Of a DNA stretch of 64,000 nucleotides, positions 1 to 11,660 are shown one piece after another. Source of the DNA: Oxyruncus cristatus (taxonomy: Eukaryota; Chordata; Aves; Passeriformes; Cotingidae); contig VXAY01006829.1 in assembly GCA_013399855.1 (NCBI GenBank), forward strand, positions 310,001 to 374,000, given 5' to 3'. The notes beneath the pieces were generated by a model, which saw only the letters and a program-made list of their open reading frames with translations, was not told where the DNA came from and did no database searches. Positions within the stretch are counted from its first letter, which is position 1, and each line of letters opens with the position of its first letter. Made by a program: the position numbers and the translations under genes.

Positions 1-98
1 AATCCAGAGTGTGTCTGCGTGATGCCCTCAGTCATGTGGTTTAGTGTTAGGTGGTCCTGGGAACAACAGGGAGTTGTACTCAATGATCTGTACATGTG
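1..98 (+). mobile_element. CR1 LINE 3' end, left half (interrupted by LTR)
   Basis: This is the 3' untranslated end of a CR1 LINE. The stretch with ATGTGGTTTAGTGTTAGGTGGTCCTG followed by GGGAGTTGTACTCAATGATC matches the usual CR1 3' end, which runs GGAGTTGGACTCGATGATCCTTGTGGGTCCCTTCCAAC. It stops abruptly at an LTR. The missing continuation (CCTTCCAACTTATGATATTCTATGA) resumes at 709 on the far side. The fragment enters from outside the window and is noncoding. Confidence 0.85.
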
Positions 99-103
99 CC
101 TTC
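99..103. repeat. 5-bp target-site duplication (with 709-713)
   Basis: CCTTC occurs directly left of the LTR (99-103) and directly right of it (709-713). In the uninterrupted CR1 consensus this pentamer occurs once, within CCCTTCCAAC. That makes it a genuine integration scar rather than a chance repeat. Confidence 0.85.
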
Positions 104-708
104 TGTGTTGGCTTCACGCCAACTGCCCGAGCCCTCAGGGAAAGCCTCTCCCTCCACTCCCCTTTGTTCGCGGGGCGCGGGAAAACAAAACTATAGAAAC
201 TCAAGAGCTTGAAACCAACCGAATTATATCAAAATATGTATATATTATTTAACATATATAACAGTTATATACAGTTAAAATACTATGAACATATAAACTA
301 AAACACAAACAGTTCCCGAAAAGGGAAAGGGAAGGGGAAAAGGGAAAAAGGGAAAAACCCCCCCACAGATATACTCAATTAAAACTAAGAACTAGCAAAC
401 AGAGAACTAACAAAACTTAATCTCACCACGTCCCTTAGAAAAAAAACAGGATCGCCAGATACAACGGCGCTCTCCAACCTCCCGCGCAGTAGGCCAGCGG
501 TCACTGCAAGGCCTCAGCTCCAGATAAAGCGAGACCAACTCAGAGACTCACTGTTCCTGAACCTTGCCGGAAGAGAAGAGAGCGAGAAGCTTCCCTCCCC
601 TCTTATTTATAGGTCTTGTTACGTAAAAACAGGATGGAATACCTGAAAACGGCCACTTCCTTAGATATGAACCTGGTTACCAAGGAAGGCCTGTATTAAC
701 CTACTACA
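104..708 (-). mobile_element. Solo LTR of an endogenous retrovirus, inserted in a CR1
   Basis: This is a 605-bp element that reads TGTAGTAGGTTAATAC...CCAACACA on the minus strand, so it has the TG...CA ends of a retroviral LTR. It is flanked by identical CCTTC copies (99-103 and 709-713). Removing the element plus one copy restores a continuous CR1 3' end. A TATA box lies about 97 bp inside the U3 end. A pyrimidine-rich tract (minus strand) sits near 310-360. No internal gag, pol or env sequence adjoins it, so it is a solo LTR left by recombination between two LTRs. The 5-bp duplication fits ERVL-like or related avian ERV classes; I cannot assign the family from sequence alone. Confidence 0.85.
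604..611 (-). promoter_or_regulatory. LTR TATA box
   Basis: TATAAATA on the minus strand, within CCTATAAATAAGAG. It lies about 97 bp downstream of the LTR's U3 start, so U3 is unusually short if this is the core promoter. The GC-rich sequence that follows (600 down to 430) would be the R and early U5 region. Confidence 0.6.
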
Positions 709-745
709 CCTTCCAACTTATGATATTCTATGATTTTATTATTCT
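709..745 (+). mobile_element. CR1 LINE 3' end, right half
   Basis: This continues the CR1 interrupted by the LTR at 104-708: CCTTCCAACTTATGATATTCTATGATTTTATTATTCT. The ATTCTATGATT tail is the degenerate 8-bp-type microsatellite that ends avian CR1 copies. Confidence 0.85.
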
Positions 746-2284
746 AATTAATTCAAATTAATTTAAGAAAAAGGCAACATTACTTTGAAACAATGTTAAG
801 CCATTGTAATAGTGAAAGATTTCAAAACTGACTTTGATAACTTATCACAAATATGTTTTCATCATGATCTACCCTTTAAATTTAGAAATTTTCAGGTTTA
901 GTATCCCATTCTATCCTATAACATAAAATAGAAAGCTTACTTAGTGGTGAAGCAATGTTAGAATAAGAAATTAATGAAGAATTTACATAATCTGAACCTT
1001 CAAAGTCTTAGGTTTTAATACATAGTTGAGTTGGATACATGAAATTAATGCTGCTAAAATCAATACAGTTTATAGTAGTTTAATTTCTTAGGGTGCAGCA
1101 TTCCACTGGTCTTTTTAAACCACCTTCTCTACAATTGTGTAGGGTTTTAATATTTTATTTCTTTTTACAAACACAAAATCATAAAGTTTCATATCTTATT
1201 ATCTCCTTTCTATACTATCCATAGTTCAGCAAAACTTCAGCAGTTTTGTAGGCTCTCTGTCCCTTTCCTTGAATTTTTATGTTGAAGCTATTCCCAAAGT
1301 TTGCATGTGTGAATATAGAGAAAAATACCAAATATAAATGTCTCAAGTAGACTATCACATCAAAAATATTATTGCTTATCTGTTACCCCATGGCAGATTT
1401 TTGGGATTCTAAGACTTGATCAACTAAACCATCTATATATGGTTATTATATATGATATTATGGTGATGAGATTCCAAAAACATATTTTAGGTACAAAATT
1501 TTAGAGATGCAACACAGCTGTAAACTGACTCTTTAATATACTGAAATAGCATTGTTTTACCAATGAAATCTCCCAATAGTGGAAAATATCTTCACAATCT
1601 CAAATAAGTTTCAAGGGATTTCATTACATTTTTCACTTTGATTCTTTCTAGGGCCTTGAGAACAGAAACACAAAAAACATTTGGAAAATAGAAAATTGTC
1701 ATGAGGTCATTTAGATAGCAAACTGGCACAAAAATTACTTGATATATGTATGATCTTAACAATCCTGTGAATGTGACACTGATTTTTAGATGCTACTGAA
1801 TACTTTAATGCTTACAAATTGACCAGAATTCACACATGAAATATTCTTCCTTAATTCTTGGATATGCTTAAAGATTGTCTTTTAAAGTAAAGGGACATTC
1901 TACAAAACATTATCACCTAATAGTTAAAAGCTATGTTCCCTTTCCATAAAAAGGGAATGACCGACTAAAGGAGTACTGACACTTAGGTTACAATCACTTG
2001 AAAGAACAGTAGAAAATTTGACAAAGTAAAACCGGTAAGGTGTTGCCTCTATATGTCCTTATAGATAAAATTTTATAATAACGTTATCATAAATTTCAAG
2101 ATTAAGTTGGCTTTCTCTTTAAAGTATGATGGTTTTAGGTATTTGCGCTCTGCTTTTCTTAACAAAAAAAACCCCACCACAGTAAATTTAAAAATTCATG
2201 GCTGCACAATAATGAAGACACAAACATGGAAGAGTAAATCTAAACAGTAATTTTTTGCTATAAGGTTATGATTAGGCTTGCAAA
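746..2284. other. AT-rich interval with no recognised feature
   Basis: This is about 1.5 kb of AT-rich sequence with only short open frames and no splice-bounded or repeat structure that I recognise. It is probably old intergenic or intronic DNA. Confidence 0.5.
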
Positions 2285-2575
2285 CCCAAAATAACACTGA
2301 TCACAGTACAGACCCCTGAGGGACACCACATGTCACAGATGTCCACCAGGACCCTGAGCCATTGATCACCACCCTCTGGATGCGACCATCCAACAGACTT
2401 GTTATCTATCTAACAGTCCAACCATTGAATCCATCTCTCTCCAATTTAGAGAGTAGGATGTTGTAAGGGACAATGCCAAAGGCTTTACAGAAGTCCAGAC
2501 AAATTATATTTGTAACCCTTCCCTTGACCGTTAATGTGGTCACTATACCATAGAAAGCCACTAGGTTGTTCAGAG
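2285..2575 (-). mobile_element. CR1 LINE fragment, reverse-transcriptase region
   Basis: This is an internal CR1 piece on the minus strand. The segments ACCCCTGAGGGACACCAC, CACCCTCTGGATGCGACC, and the stretch about mis-sized 'AAGGCTTTACAGAAGTCCAG', are the antisense of the CR1 ORF2 reverse-transcriptase domain upstream of the FADD motif. It matches the same part of the longer copy at 18401-20608 (about 19310-19600). Both ends are truncated and the frame is broken, so it is a dead fragment. Confidence 0.85.
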
Positions 2576-5500
2576 ATGTTAATTTCTAGTCTCTTCAGTC
2601 AAGAAAATATAACGATGAACTGCATTTGTGCAGATAAAAACCCTCCTACTTTTATTTCTAGTTTATTAGTAGTCTTCCAACAATACCAGAATCTCACATC
2701 AGCAACATTCAAAAGATTCTAAACCACAAAGTAGTAAAAAAGTTAAATTACAAAAAATACACAATTTTATTACACATAGGAAATACAGGACATAGTATTG
2801 TCTGCTAATGCAGGAACTATATTGTTTCAGAGAACACTTTTTCTTCAAAACATTTTTAACTTTCGACTTTCTAAATATGAGATAGCTATTAAGCAATTTA
2901 TTTCAATGTGTCCTTGGAAAATGTTTTATTTTGAACAAAACTCCGTGGACTATAAATCAAAATCCACAGCTAACAAGTCAACAGATGTCCATGTAGGGAG
3001 AGTAAAAGAATTTTAAGTATTACAAGTAACAAGTCTTCACCAACCAGATCAGGTACAACTAGGCATTTTAGGGAAAAGGCACTGTATTTTCATACTTTAG
3101 ATAGTTGCAGTTTGTTTCTGCCTTTGACTTTTCAAGCAAGAAACTTTAGCTTTGGAATGAGTTCCAATGACTTTTTTTTTTTTTTTTTTTAATCCTAAAC
3201 AGATTCTTGTTTATCTTTTTTTTTTGTCTAAGAGAGGGTTCATATTTTCACAATGGGTTTATGAATCAACTTAGTGATTACTATAGAAATAATCACTGAA
3301 GTGGTTTTAAAGTCATTAACAATAAAACTATGCCTTTATTGTCAGCATGACTCTCAAAACATTGGTAGGTTTTCTATGAAATATCCTGTACTTATCATTA
3401 AATAGCAGAAAAAACCCCAAACCCTAAAATCAATTGTGCTGGCAGAAAAATCAAATAGATACAATTGAATCCACACGGGGAGACAGGAAATAAATGTGTT
3501 AGTCCAATAGCCTGAAAAATTTGCTTGAAGCAGTGCATCAAACTCAGCTTTTCTGTTTATGGTAAAATTGCAACTGAGACAGAGTTTCTTTTCAAACAAA
3601 TTTTCTGTACAAAACAGTTATCTTTGGTGGTATCTGTAACCGATACTAAAGAAGTCTCAGAGGTTTCAGGCTCCCATTGTAGAAGATATGACTTTGAATC
3701 ATAGGCAGTCTTTCACATTTGGCTACTTTAATCATATTTTGATAAAGGCAAAACAGTACTCAAAAAGATTCAGTCTCAATATCATAAGCAGAAAATACTT
3801 TCACTAATAGAGCAACTAAAGCAAGAAGAGATGCAAAAGTTATTTTCCAGGCGTAGTAGTTGAAAATTCTACATAACAAAAGTCTTCAATCTTGTTTTAA
3901 AATATTCTGTCCTTCCCCTCTCCAACAGCTGTTGGCTTCATGAAAGTTTAAAATAATTGCCAAAATACTGGATGGTTTGGGGGAGTTTTGCTTGTTTCTT
4001 TTAATACCTCTATATTTTGTAAACTTGTGTTGCTAGTCTTGCTAACAAAACCATTTAAAGAGTATTATGCATTTTTCTTAAGAAGTTATTATAGCATGGA
4101 GGTTGTATATAGCATAGATAGTTTATCTCACTGAAGGCCCATGTCATCAGAGACATCAGCAGTACCCACTATCAGGAGAACTGTAGTGAAAGCCAACTCT
4201 ATGATACAACTGATCATATTTAGAGCAGTGGGAGATTGCATGAAGTTCTGCATTTTCAAAAAGAAACGTCCTATCCATGTCTACAAGTTATCAGAAAAGA
4301 TACTATACAAGCTACTAAGAAACAAAACAGTTCTCCATTAATTCCCAGTCAGTTGAATTAACTAACATTTATCTTGTAATTGTTACTGAAAAAAATAGAC
4401 AACAAGTTATGTTAGCAATACAGTCCTAATTCATGTGAGAAGTCAAAGGATGCCAGAATTCCTCCTGCTTGTCACTTCTCAAGGCCACCAAAGCCATTTT
4501 GAGACACCTTTTTTTCTCAGACACTTTTATTTCACCTAAATTCCAATCTGAGAGATCAGGTTTCACAGGATGACTTGGAATGCATTCCTAGAAATAGTAA
4601 AAAGAGCAGAAAATTGAAACTTTCACCATCTCTCTTACTTTGTCATTGCTGGTACCAAAACTCCTACTTGTTTGCAGTCAAGAAATACTGAATCTTTTAG
4701 AAATAAGTCTGGTTTTGAAAAAAAAAAAAAAGCACATTATGAATGTAAAACTAGGCGGTCATTAGAGGTACTAGAACTTAGGTTCACCATTTAAAGTTCA
4801 TGTTTTTGGTGTTATAGTGCAGCATTAGATAAGCCTTTATATTATTCCAGCATTTCCAACAGAATATTCTTTTATTTAGAAACCCTTCTCCACAGGGGAT
4901 TTATATAAATCATAATAATTTAGAAGTTTGGGAAAAAAATTGTGCCTTTGCTACTCTCTTTAATTGCTCCTGAAATTTTTGGAGAGGAAGCAAAAAATAT
5001 TGTTTCTACTGGATACTGTGTCATGGAAGACAACATATAAAACACTGAAGTAATTTCAAAACCATACTATTGGCATCATTATACTGCTATTAGGGGTACT
5101 TTCTGAGGTTACAGTATTCTTGTATTTTTAGTTATATCCTACAGGTGACAAATATATTATTAGAACTAGATGGCAGCATAGTTAAAAGTGTCAAACAAAT
5201 ATCCTGAATTCTATGCAATTATTGACTCAGGAAGACAATAATCACTTAGCGATATATCGCTTTCTGAAGAAACAGTGAAAATATGACAGAAAGTGCTTTC
5301 TAAAAATAAACACAAATGAAGATCCCGTGGTATACCTGGTGAATCCTACCTCCATTCACCTTAATGCAGTTGAACAGTGAGATATTGGAAATAAATCTGT
5401 GTTAAACCATTCTATGTGTTCAGTCTCTACACAAAGAAATGAAATCACAGGCTGAATTTTGATTTTATGTACTCATGGCCTGCCATGACAGAACTACTCA

Positions 5501-6482
5501 CACCTTTGCTGCAGAGAGCAGACAGATGCATGGAGAAAAACCTTACTGGACAAATAATATGACCTAAACTTTTGACTTGACTAGAAGTTTTGGTGTTAAC
5601 ATTAGCAAGAACTGTTAAATCCACAGTTACTTTTCATTTAAACAGCTATTCTCATTCTGACAGCACTGAAGGTTAAACGAGAAGCAAACTACGTTCCAAA
5701 CCTTGTAAAGAAAGACTGATTATTCTGAACACATTTGCAGGAGAGACTTCTTTTCAGTTTACTTTTTGTGGTGCACAAGTGCTTGTACATGTATAGGTTG
5801 TTTCCCTTCCCTCCCTCCACTTCCAGGGAGCACTACTGCTATGCAAATGAATTAAATAGGAGTGAAGTTTAAGCATAAAGTGAAGGGGGGAAAGAAGGTG
5901 AGATATAGAGACATACAAAAGACTGGGTATAGTTATTAAGTGGTCTCTATACATTGAGTATATAAAGAAAACTTTTCTGATAAATGAAAGCCAAATCTTT
6001 CCCCTGGATGATGAGGAAGTGGAGCTTAGCATTTTTATCTTCATAGTGCTTAGTAAGGAATTTGCACTCCAAATAAATCTAAAATTTAACACAGCAGGCA
6101 ATCTGCCTTAAGTTATGTGGTTTCCTTTGAAGCCTCCATAGCAAGTTTCTGAGCAGCTGCAGTGTGCTACAACTCAAGGAAAACTGCTCATCTTATTAAG
6201 ACTGATGTCTCTCAGACCACTGAATTCCTTGGTTTCATCATACAACTTACATCAAAAAAACAGTAGCTTTTTTCTTTACAGAAATTGTGGTTTAAACAAT
6301 TCTTTGTTAAGAAGTTCACAAGAGTAGCTGCCTAATAACCACAAAACTCTCTGTTGATTAGCAACAGTTGGGGTAAAATATTTTAGGATTTATTCTACTA
6401 CAGGAAAAAAAACCTCTGCTGAAAACACATCTGGACAGAAAATGTGTCATGTCTGTCTTTTTACTGCATTCCTAATTTCATT
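2576..6482. other. AT-rich interval with no recognised gene
   Basis: This interval is about 3.9 kb. It holds a 19-base T run at 3172-3190 and a minus-strand 115-codon frame at 5754-6101. That frame has no recognisable domain and lies in a pyrimidine-rich patch, so I do not call it a gene. I see no transposon ends. Confidence 0.5.
3172..3190. repeat. Poly(T) tract
   Basis: A run of 19 T is followed shortly by a second T run near 3217-3225. It could be the poly(A) tail of an old minus-strand retrocopy, but nothing recognisable precedes it on that strand. It is treated as simple sequence. Confidence 0.8.
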
Positions 6483-6556
6483 GAATGACTTAAAAGGTTG
6501 GACTTGAAGATCTCAGAGATTTTTTCCAACCTAATTGATTCTGTGATTCTGTAAAA
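6483..6556 (+). mobile_element. CR1 LINE 3' tip
   Basis: The segment with AAGGTTGGACTTGAAGATCTCAGAG, then TTTTTTCCAACCTAATTGATTCTGTGATTCTGT, matches the CR1 subfamily 3' end that reads AGGTTGGACTCGATGATCTCAGAGGTCTTTTCCAACC and a (GATTCTGT)n tail. Severe 5' truncation is typical of CR1. It is noncoding. Confidence 0.75.
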
Positions 6557-7726
6557 CATGATCTTCCCTAATTTAATGTCAATGTGAGCTGAGATTTATG
6601 GATCTTAAAGGCATTTCTTCTTCCAAGAAGGTTTCAGAACCTGCAGTTCTCTTAATACCTATATGGCAGGCCTATCTGAAACATAAAGCAATTTTTCCTT
6701 TTTCTTTGCCCATCCACTTCACTAGCAGGCAGTGCGCACCAGAAATTGAGCTGGCAATTCTGTAGGGAGTCCTTCCTTGTCCAAGTCCTGACAAATGTAG
6801 TAACACTGTTTCACAGCTTGTGTACTCTAATATTGCTGGAGGTACAGAATTTCCCTCTTTTTAGGCTTGACAAGCAAGACTTTCTGCCCTTTTACATTTT
6901 CTTCTCCTTCACTATCCCCTTTTCCAAGTTACTCTCTTTTCTGGACATTTTATTTAGTAGATAAAACCCTAAATCATCCCTGAACCATACTGCCTTCTCA
7001 GACACTTAGAGAACAAAATATCAGAACAAAATTGCTTGTACAATTGTGGAGGGCATAGATATGTGTTAAAGCTTCAGATTTGATAGAGATTAAATATTTG
7101 AAGTCCCAATATGAGTAATGAGGAATTATGCCTTCTTGTCACCATATGTCTTTGCATGTAAGGATCAGTCTTAAATACAGTTTAGATTGATGAGGATAAT
7201 CAATTCAGAAGACAAGACAATAGTCCACAGTGGTTCAAAGCAAAGTTGGAAAAGTTTTGGAAGTGTTGCAGTCTTAAAGAATAGAAAAAATGACAATGAG
7301 GAAAAATTAGTGTTGAACAGGATCCCACACTCAAACAGAAAAAGATTATATTATTCAGATCGGGAAGCAGAGAAAATACAGCCCCAAAGTAAGGACTTAA
7401 TTCAAGAGTAACATCCAAGTCCCACTGTTTAACCATTAAAAAGCAAAGCAAAACAAAAACATCCAGAACAACAAACACACTCTACAGCTACTTGAATTGA
7501 ATGCTTTCTCTGAAGTGTAAAGAGGAAAAAACCCAAACAAATAACCCCAAACAAACAAAAAAAACCCCACCACAACAAAAAAAACACACATACCATTCAC
7601 ACCACCCACAAAAACAGACAAACATTTTGATGCGGAAGTTCTCTAAAAAGTCTAGTGACTGTATTTCTGGACACCCTTGGGTAGACAAGAGCTTTTTTTT
7701 AACATGACCTCCCTTGATCATCTGTG
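6557..7726. other. AT-rich interval with low-complexity A/C-rich patch
   Basis: No gene is recognised. A 74-codon plus-strand frame at 7187-7411 is strongly charged and rich in K, N, R and E. It has no domain that I recognise and no clear splice acceptor ahead of it. From about 7520 to 7622 the sequence is A/C-only low complexity (AAACAAAC, CCACCACAAC), which produces spurious long frames on both strands. Confidence 0.45.
7525..7622. repeat. A/C-rich low-complexity tract
   Basis: This is nearly G/T-free on the plus strand, with AAACAAA, AACCCCACCAC and CACCCAC units. It accounts for the phenylalanine/valine/cysteine-rich minus-strand frames across 7436-7721, which are not genes. Confidence 0.8.
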
Positions 7727-8893
7727 TAGCTCTTCACTGGACTTGCTTCAGAAGTTCCATGTCTCTCCTGTACTGAAGAGCCCAGAACTGGACACAGCAC
7801 TCCAGATGTGGCCTCATCAAGGCTGAGTAGAGGGGCAGGATCACCTCCCTTGACCTGCTGGCAGTGCTCTTCCTAGTGCATCCCAGGATTCTGTTGGTCT
7901 TCTTGGCCACAAGAGTACTCTGTTGGCTCATGGACAGCTTGTTGTCCATCAGGATGTAGAGGTCCTTTTCTGCAGCACTGTTTTCCAGCAGGTCAGCCCC
8001 CACTGTGTGCTGGTGCTTGGGATTATTCTTCCCCATGTGCAGGATCCTCTACTTGCCTTCATTGAATTTCAGAAGGTTCTTCTCTGCCCATGTCTCCAAA
8101 CCATTGAGGCCCTTCTGAAGGGCTGTACAGCACTCTGGTGTATCGGCTACTCCTCACAGTTTTATATCATCGGCGAACTTGCTGAGTAGGCACTCTACTC
8201 CCTCATCCAAATCACTGATGAACAATTTAAACAATTTTGGGTCCAGTATAGAATCTTGTGGGACACCACTAGTGACAGAACTCCAACTAGACCCTGTGCC
8301 ACTGATTATGATCCTCTGAGACCAGCCATTCAGCCAATTCTCAATCCACCTCACTGACCACTCATCTAACTCACGTTTTTTAAGTTTGCCTGCAACGATG
8401 CTGTGAGCGATAGGATTGAAAGCCGTGCTGAACTTGTGGTAGACAATATCCACTGTTTTCCTTTCATCCATCCAGACAGTTGTTTTATCATAGAAGGTTG
8501 GTCAAGCATGATTTACCCTTAGTGAAGGCATGTTCGCTACTCCTGACCACCTTCTTTTCTTCCACGTGGGTAGAGGTGGCCTCCAGAATGAGATGCTTCA
8601 TCACCTTTACAGTGATTGAGGGGAGGCTGACTGGATGATAGTTTCCTGGGTCGTCCCTCTTGTCCTTTTTGAAGGTCAGGGTGACATTTGTATCTCCAAG
8701 TCCTCAGGCACCTCTCCTGATCTCTATGACCTTTCAAAGATGATTGTGAGTGACTTGGCTAAGGTGTCTGGCAGCTCTCAACACTTGTGGATACATCCTG
8801 TCAGGGCCCATGGACTTGTGGATGTCAAGTTTGTTCAGGTATTCTCTGACCCAATCCTCTTTGACCAAGGGAGGGTCTTCCTTCTGACATAAC
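7727..8893 (-). mobile_element. CR1 LINE fragment, ORF2 reverse transcriptase (decayed)
   Basis: This is a 1.17-kb minus-strand CR1 fragment. It encodes parts of the ORF2 reverse transcriptase that copies CR1 RNA at its target site. One minus frame (8154-8471) contains G-V-P-Q followed by the F-A-D-D catalytic motif (codons at 8166-8177). Another (7734-8036) carries the downstream thumb-like region with L-M-R-P-H-L-E near its end. A third minus frame (8537-8737) is a shifted upstream remnant. Frameshifts between these pieces show it is inactive. The 3' UTR and tail are missing at the low-coordinate end, and the endonuclease half is missing at the other. Confidence 0.92.
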
Positions 8894-10841
8894 ATTCTTC
8901 GTCATGTCATGACTGTTAACATAACATTCAAATGTAATTGTTGATTCATGGTAATATTACTATGTTGATACATAGTAGTATTAGTAAGGCATGCCTTTTC
9001 CCTTCTGCCACTCAGAACTTTTTCTTTCCACTCAGAAGTTCTCTCTCATTTAATCCTGTCAGAAGAAAACCAGTCACAAATGCAAATGCACATATGATAT
9101 ATAAAAGCTCTAATTAATGCCTCATTAATAATTCTTCAACTGGTACATTAGGTGACAAGTAGTATTCGGGTGAAGGGTGCTTCATTTAGGTTTTGGTATT
9201 TTTTACCTATTTATATGACATAGTAAGCAGAAAACAAGTCCTCTGCAGGTGATGATTTGTCAACAGGAGAAGCTTGTAGTGGCCACATAACCTCAAAGAT
9301 GCTCTAGTAATAACAGAAACATAATGCCCTTAAGAACACTTCACCACCCATCCACTGTGGAGCAGTAACAAATACATCTAGCTCATCCACCTTTCCTATG
9401 TAGTGCTACATAGTTTAGTGGCTTTTCCAAAGTTTCTTATTCTACACAGATTGCAACAAGTCACATCGTATAGTGAGAGTAAGAGCTACATACCTAAACA
9501 GCTTTTGAACCTGTTCTAGCCATCTGTGCCACTTTCCTTTCAGGAGAAGTATAATTTTGCTTTAAGTAAAGTTGTCAGAATGGATTTGTGCTATCTACAA
9601 ACACACCTTACAATGCATTTTCCTCCAGTAACTACTGCAAGCAACTCACGTCAGTAATTCCAGTCTCCCAATTTCTACTCAGAGCAATCACTGCACTAAT
9701 TAAGCTTAGATGGTTACACTGCAAACAAGGTATCATGACTTTGATGTGATATTGACAACACCTCCATCCTATCTGATACTGGAATTTCTTTTGCCCCTCC
9801 TGTGGCTGCATCACATTTTTACTCTGGATTCACCTATCACACTCAGGTCTGTCTGTTTTAACTTCAGGGTGTAAACTCCAAGCAGCAGAATTTCCAGAAT
9901 TAGTTAAGTTCATGTCCTTGTCTTTTGTACTATTAAGCACCATCAAACCTCTGTTACAGTCCTGTAGTTCACCTCAGACCTATTATACACTAACAAATCC
10001 CATAACCTGCAAAGAAAATCACATAAAGTAAACCCCCGGAGGGATCATTCAAATTCTGCCAGCAATTTCATGCCTACAAACTTCTGCCTTCAAAAAAATA
10101 TTGGTCACCTTTTCTATTATTTATTTTCCATTGTTTATGACACCTCATGAAGTGTTACTTGGTCAGTTGATTAAAGTACTTTCTTTACTTCCCACTCTCC
10201 CTACCATTTATGTTGGCATGACTGACACCCAATAAACCTATATTAAAGTTGGAACTGATTTTCCATTAACCTTCAAAACTTTCCTAAATTTAAGGTCATT
10301 GTATTCCCTGTAACCATAATAACTTCCCAGTATAACAATAAAGCCGATCAGTGTTAAGTTTCATTGCCAAGCTAAAAACTGAATAAATCACCAGATAATT
10401 CTAGGTATTCTGGAAAATCCACAGTATGGATCCTATTTCTACAGTTTTAGAAAAGCATCTGGCTCTTCATACGTTTAATCACAAATCTGAGTTTATTTTA
10501 CCTGGAAATGTTGCTGTTTCAGGCTCATAAATAGACTGTCTCTTGAGATTTCCTCCACTGCTCTTTTGAAAACATTCTGAATTCAAATATTGCTTTCTCA
10601 AGAACTTAGTAAGCAAATTTAGTACTAGAGAGCATTAAAAAAAAAAACAAACTTGTCATGTGTGAAGTGTATCACTTATTTACTATTTAAAACCAAAGTG
10701 AACAGACATTACTTATCAGGCAGATGGTTATTTACACAGTTAAATAGGTTTGCAGTGCTAGCTACAGCCTAACTGAAAAAAGTTCTATTTTTCTTATTAT
10801 TTTTGATTTACAGAAACCATTTTCTTGTCGTTTTCGTATAG

Positions 10842-10886
10842 ATCTCAGTAGCACCTCGAGATCTGGTTTACTGCAGTGCTTATGAG
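10842..10886 (+). other. Candidate 45-bp micro-exon
   Basis: A good acceptor (TTTTCTTGTCGTTTTCGTATAG) precedes 45 bases that end in GAG, followed by the near-consensus donor GTAAGG. The length is a multiple of three. Only one frame is free of stops, and it reads I-S-V-A-P-R-D-L-V-Y-C-S-A-Y-E. The stretch has three CpGs in an otherwise CpG-poor neighbourhood. I do not recognise the peptide. Acceptor/donor pairs of this quality arise by chance in 64 kb, so this is only a candidate. Confidence 0.22.
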
Positions 10887-11211
10887 GTAAGGCAACTAAC
10901 AACTGTTAAGGTCTGTTTCTGTTTCCTGCTGACAACCAGCTCCTGCAGTTGTGCATGAAATGGATGCAGATGATGAAGCTATTTCTAAACCACTGTTTTT
11001 GACAAGGGTAAAAAAAAAAACATATCCCCCACTATTCAACTGTGGGAATTCTCAGAGTTTGGAAAGGCTGAACAAACTCTGTATTTCACACACCATAATT
11101 TAGCAAAACAAATAAGTAATGAAATACTAAAGAGGCAAGTTAATTGTGTGGGTATTACTAAATACTTCTACACATCTACGAAAAAATTAGGGAGATAGAA
11201 CAACTGAAGTT

Positions 11212-11418
11212 TTAGGGCTTTAGTTCTTTATTTGAAAAAGTTAGGGAGTATATGTCATTCAGAAAGAAGCCCTTGTCAGGTAAGCTACAAATGTAATTTT
11301 GAAAACATCCATCAGATATCCTTTTTTCAATCACTTCTTTTTGATTATTGTTCAGTCCAGAAATGACAGTTCCAGGCAAGGCAGAGAGGTATGTTATCAT
11401 CTGCTGCTCAGAAGTCAT
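11212..11418 (-). other. Unrecognised 68-codon frame
   Basis: This minus-strand frame starts M-T-S-E-Q-Q-M and has a fairly protein-like composition in its first 45 residues, including a G-L-N-N-N-Q-K-E-V-I-E segment. It begins just after a TTTGCCATTAG that could be an acceptor. I see no donor, domain or homologue, and the last third is low-quality AT-rich sequence. Chance is the most likely explanation. Confidence 0.15.
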
Positions 11419-11642
11419 CTAATGGCAAATATTTCTTTAGTGTTGTTTCTTCTTATAATTCTAGTTCCTATGAATGAGCTCCAGATGGCTCACTACAAGT
11501 ACCATCAAGGTACCAGGACAGTGCGTGCTGCCTCAATAGGATGCTAAGCTTCAATTAATTGTTAGATGATTTTCATCCAAGAATTTGCAAGACCTCTGTA
11601 ATTCAAGTTAGTTTCCTGAATCATTCTTGGTTACCACTTTAC

Positions 11643-11660
11643 TTTTTTTTTTTTTTTTTT
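11643..11660. repeat. Poly(T) tract
   Basis: An 18-base T run. No retrocopy is visible on the minus strand upstream of it, so I treat it as simple sequence. Confidence 0.8.

Noticed and set aside
3172..3190. Poly(T) as the tail of a minus-strand processed pseudogene
   Set aside because: No recognisable coding remnant lies at higher coordinates on the minus strand.
7436..7721. Two overlapping Phe/Val/Cys-rich minus frames
   Set aside because: Same cause: they cover the A/C-rich tract at 7525-7622.
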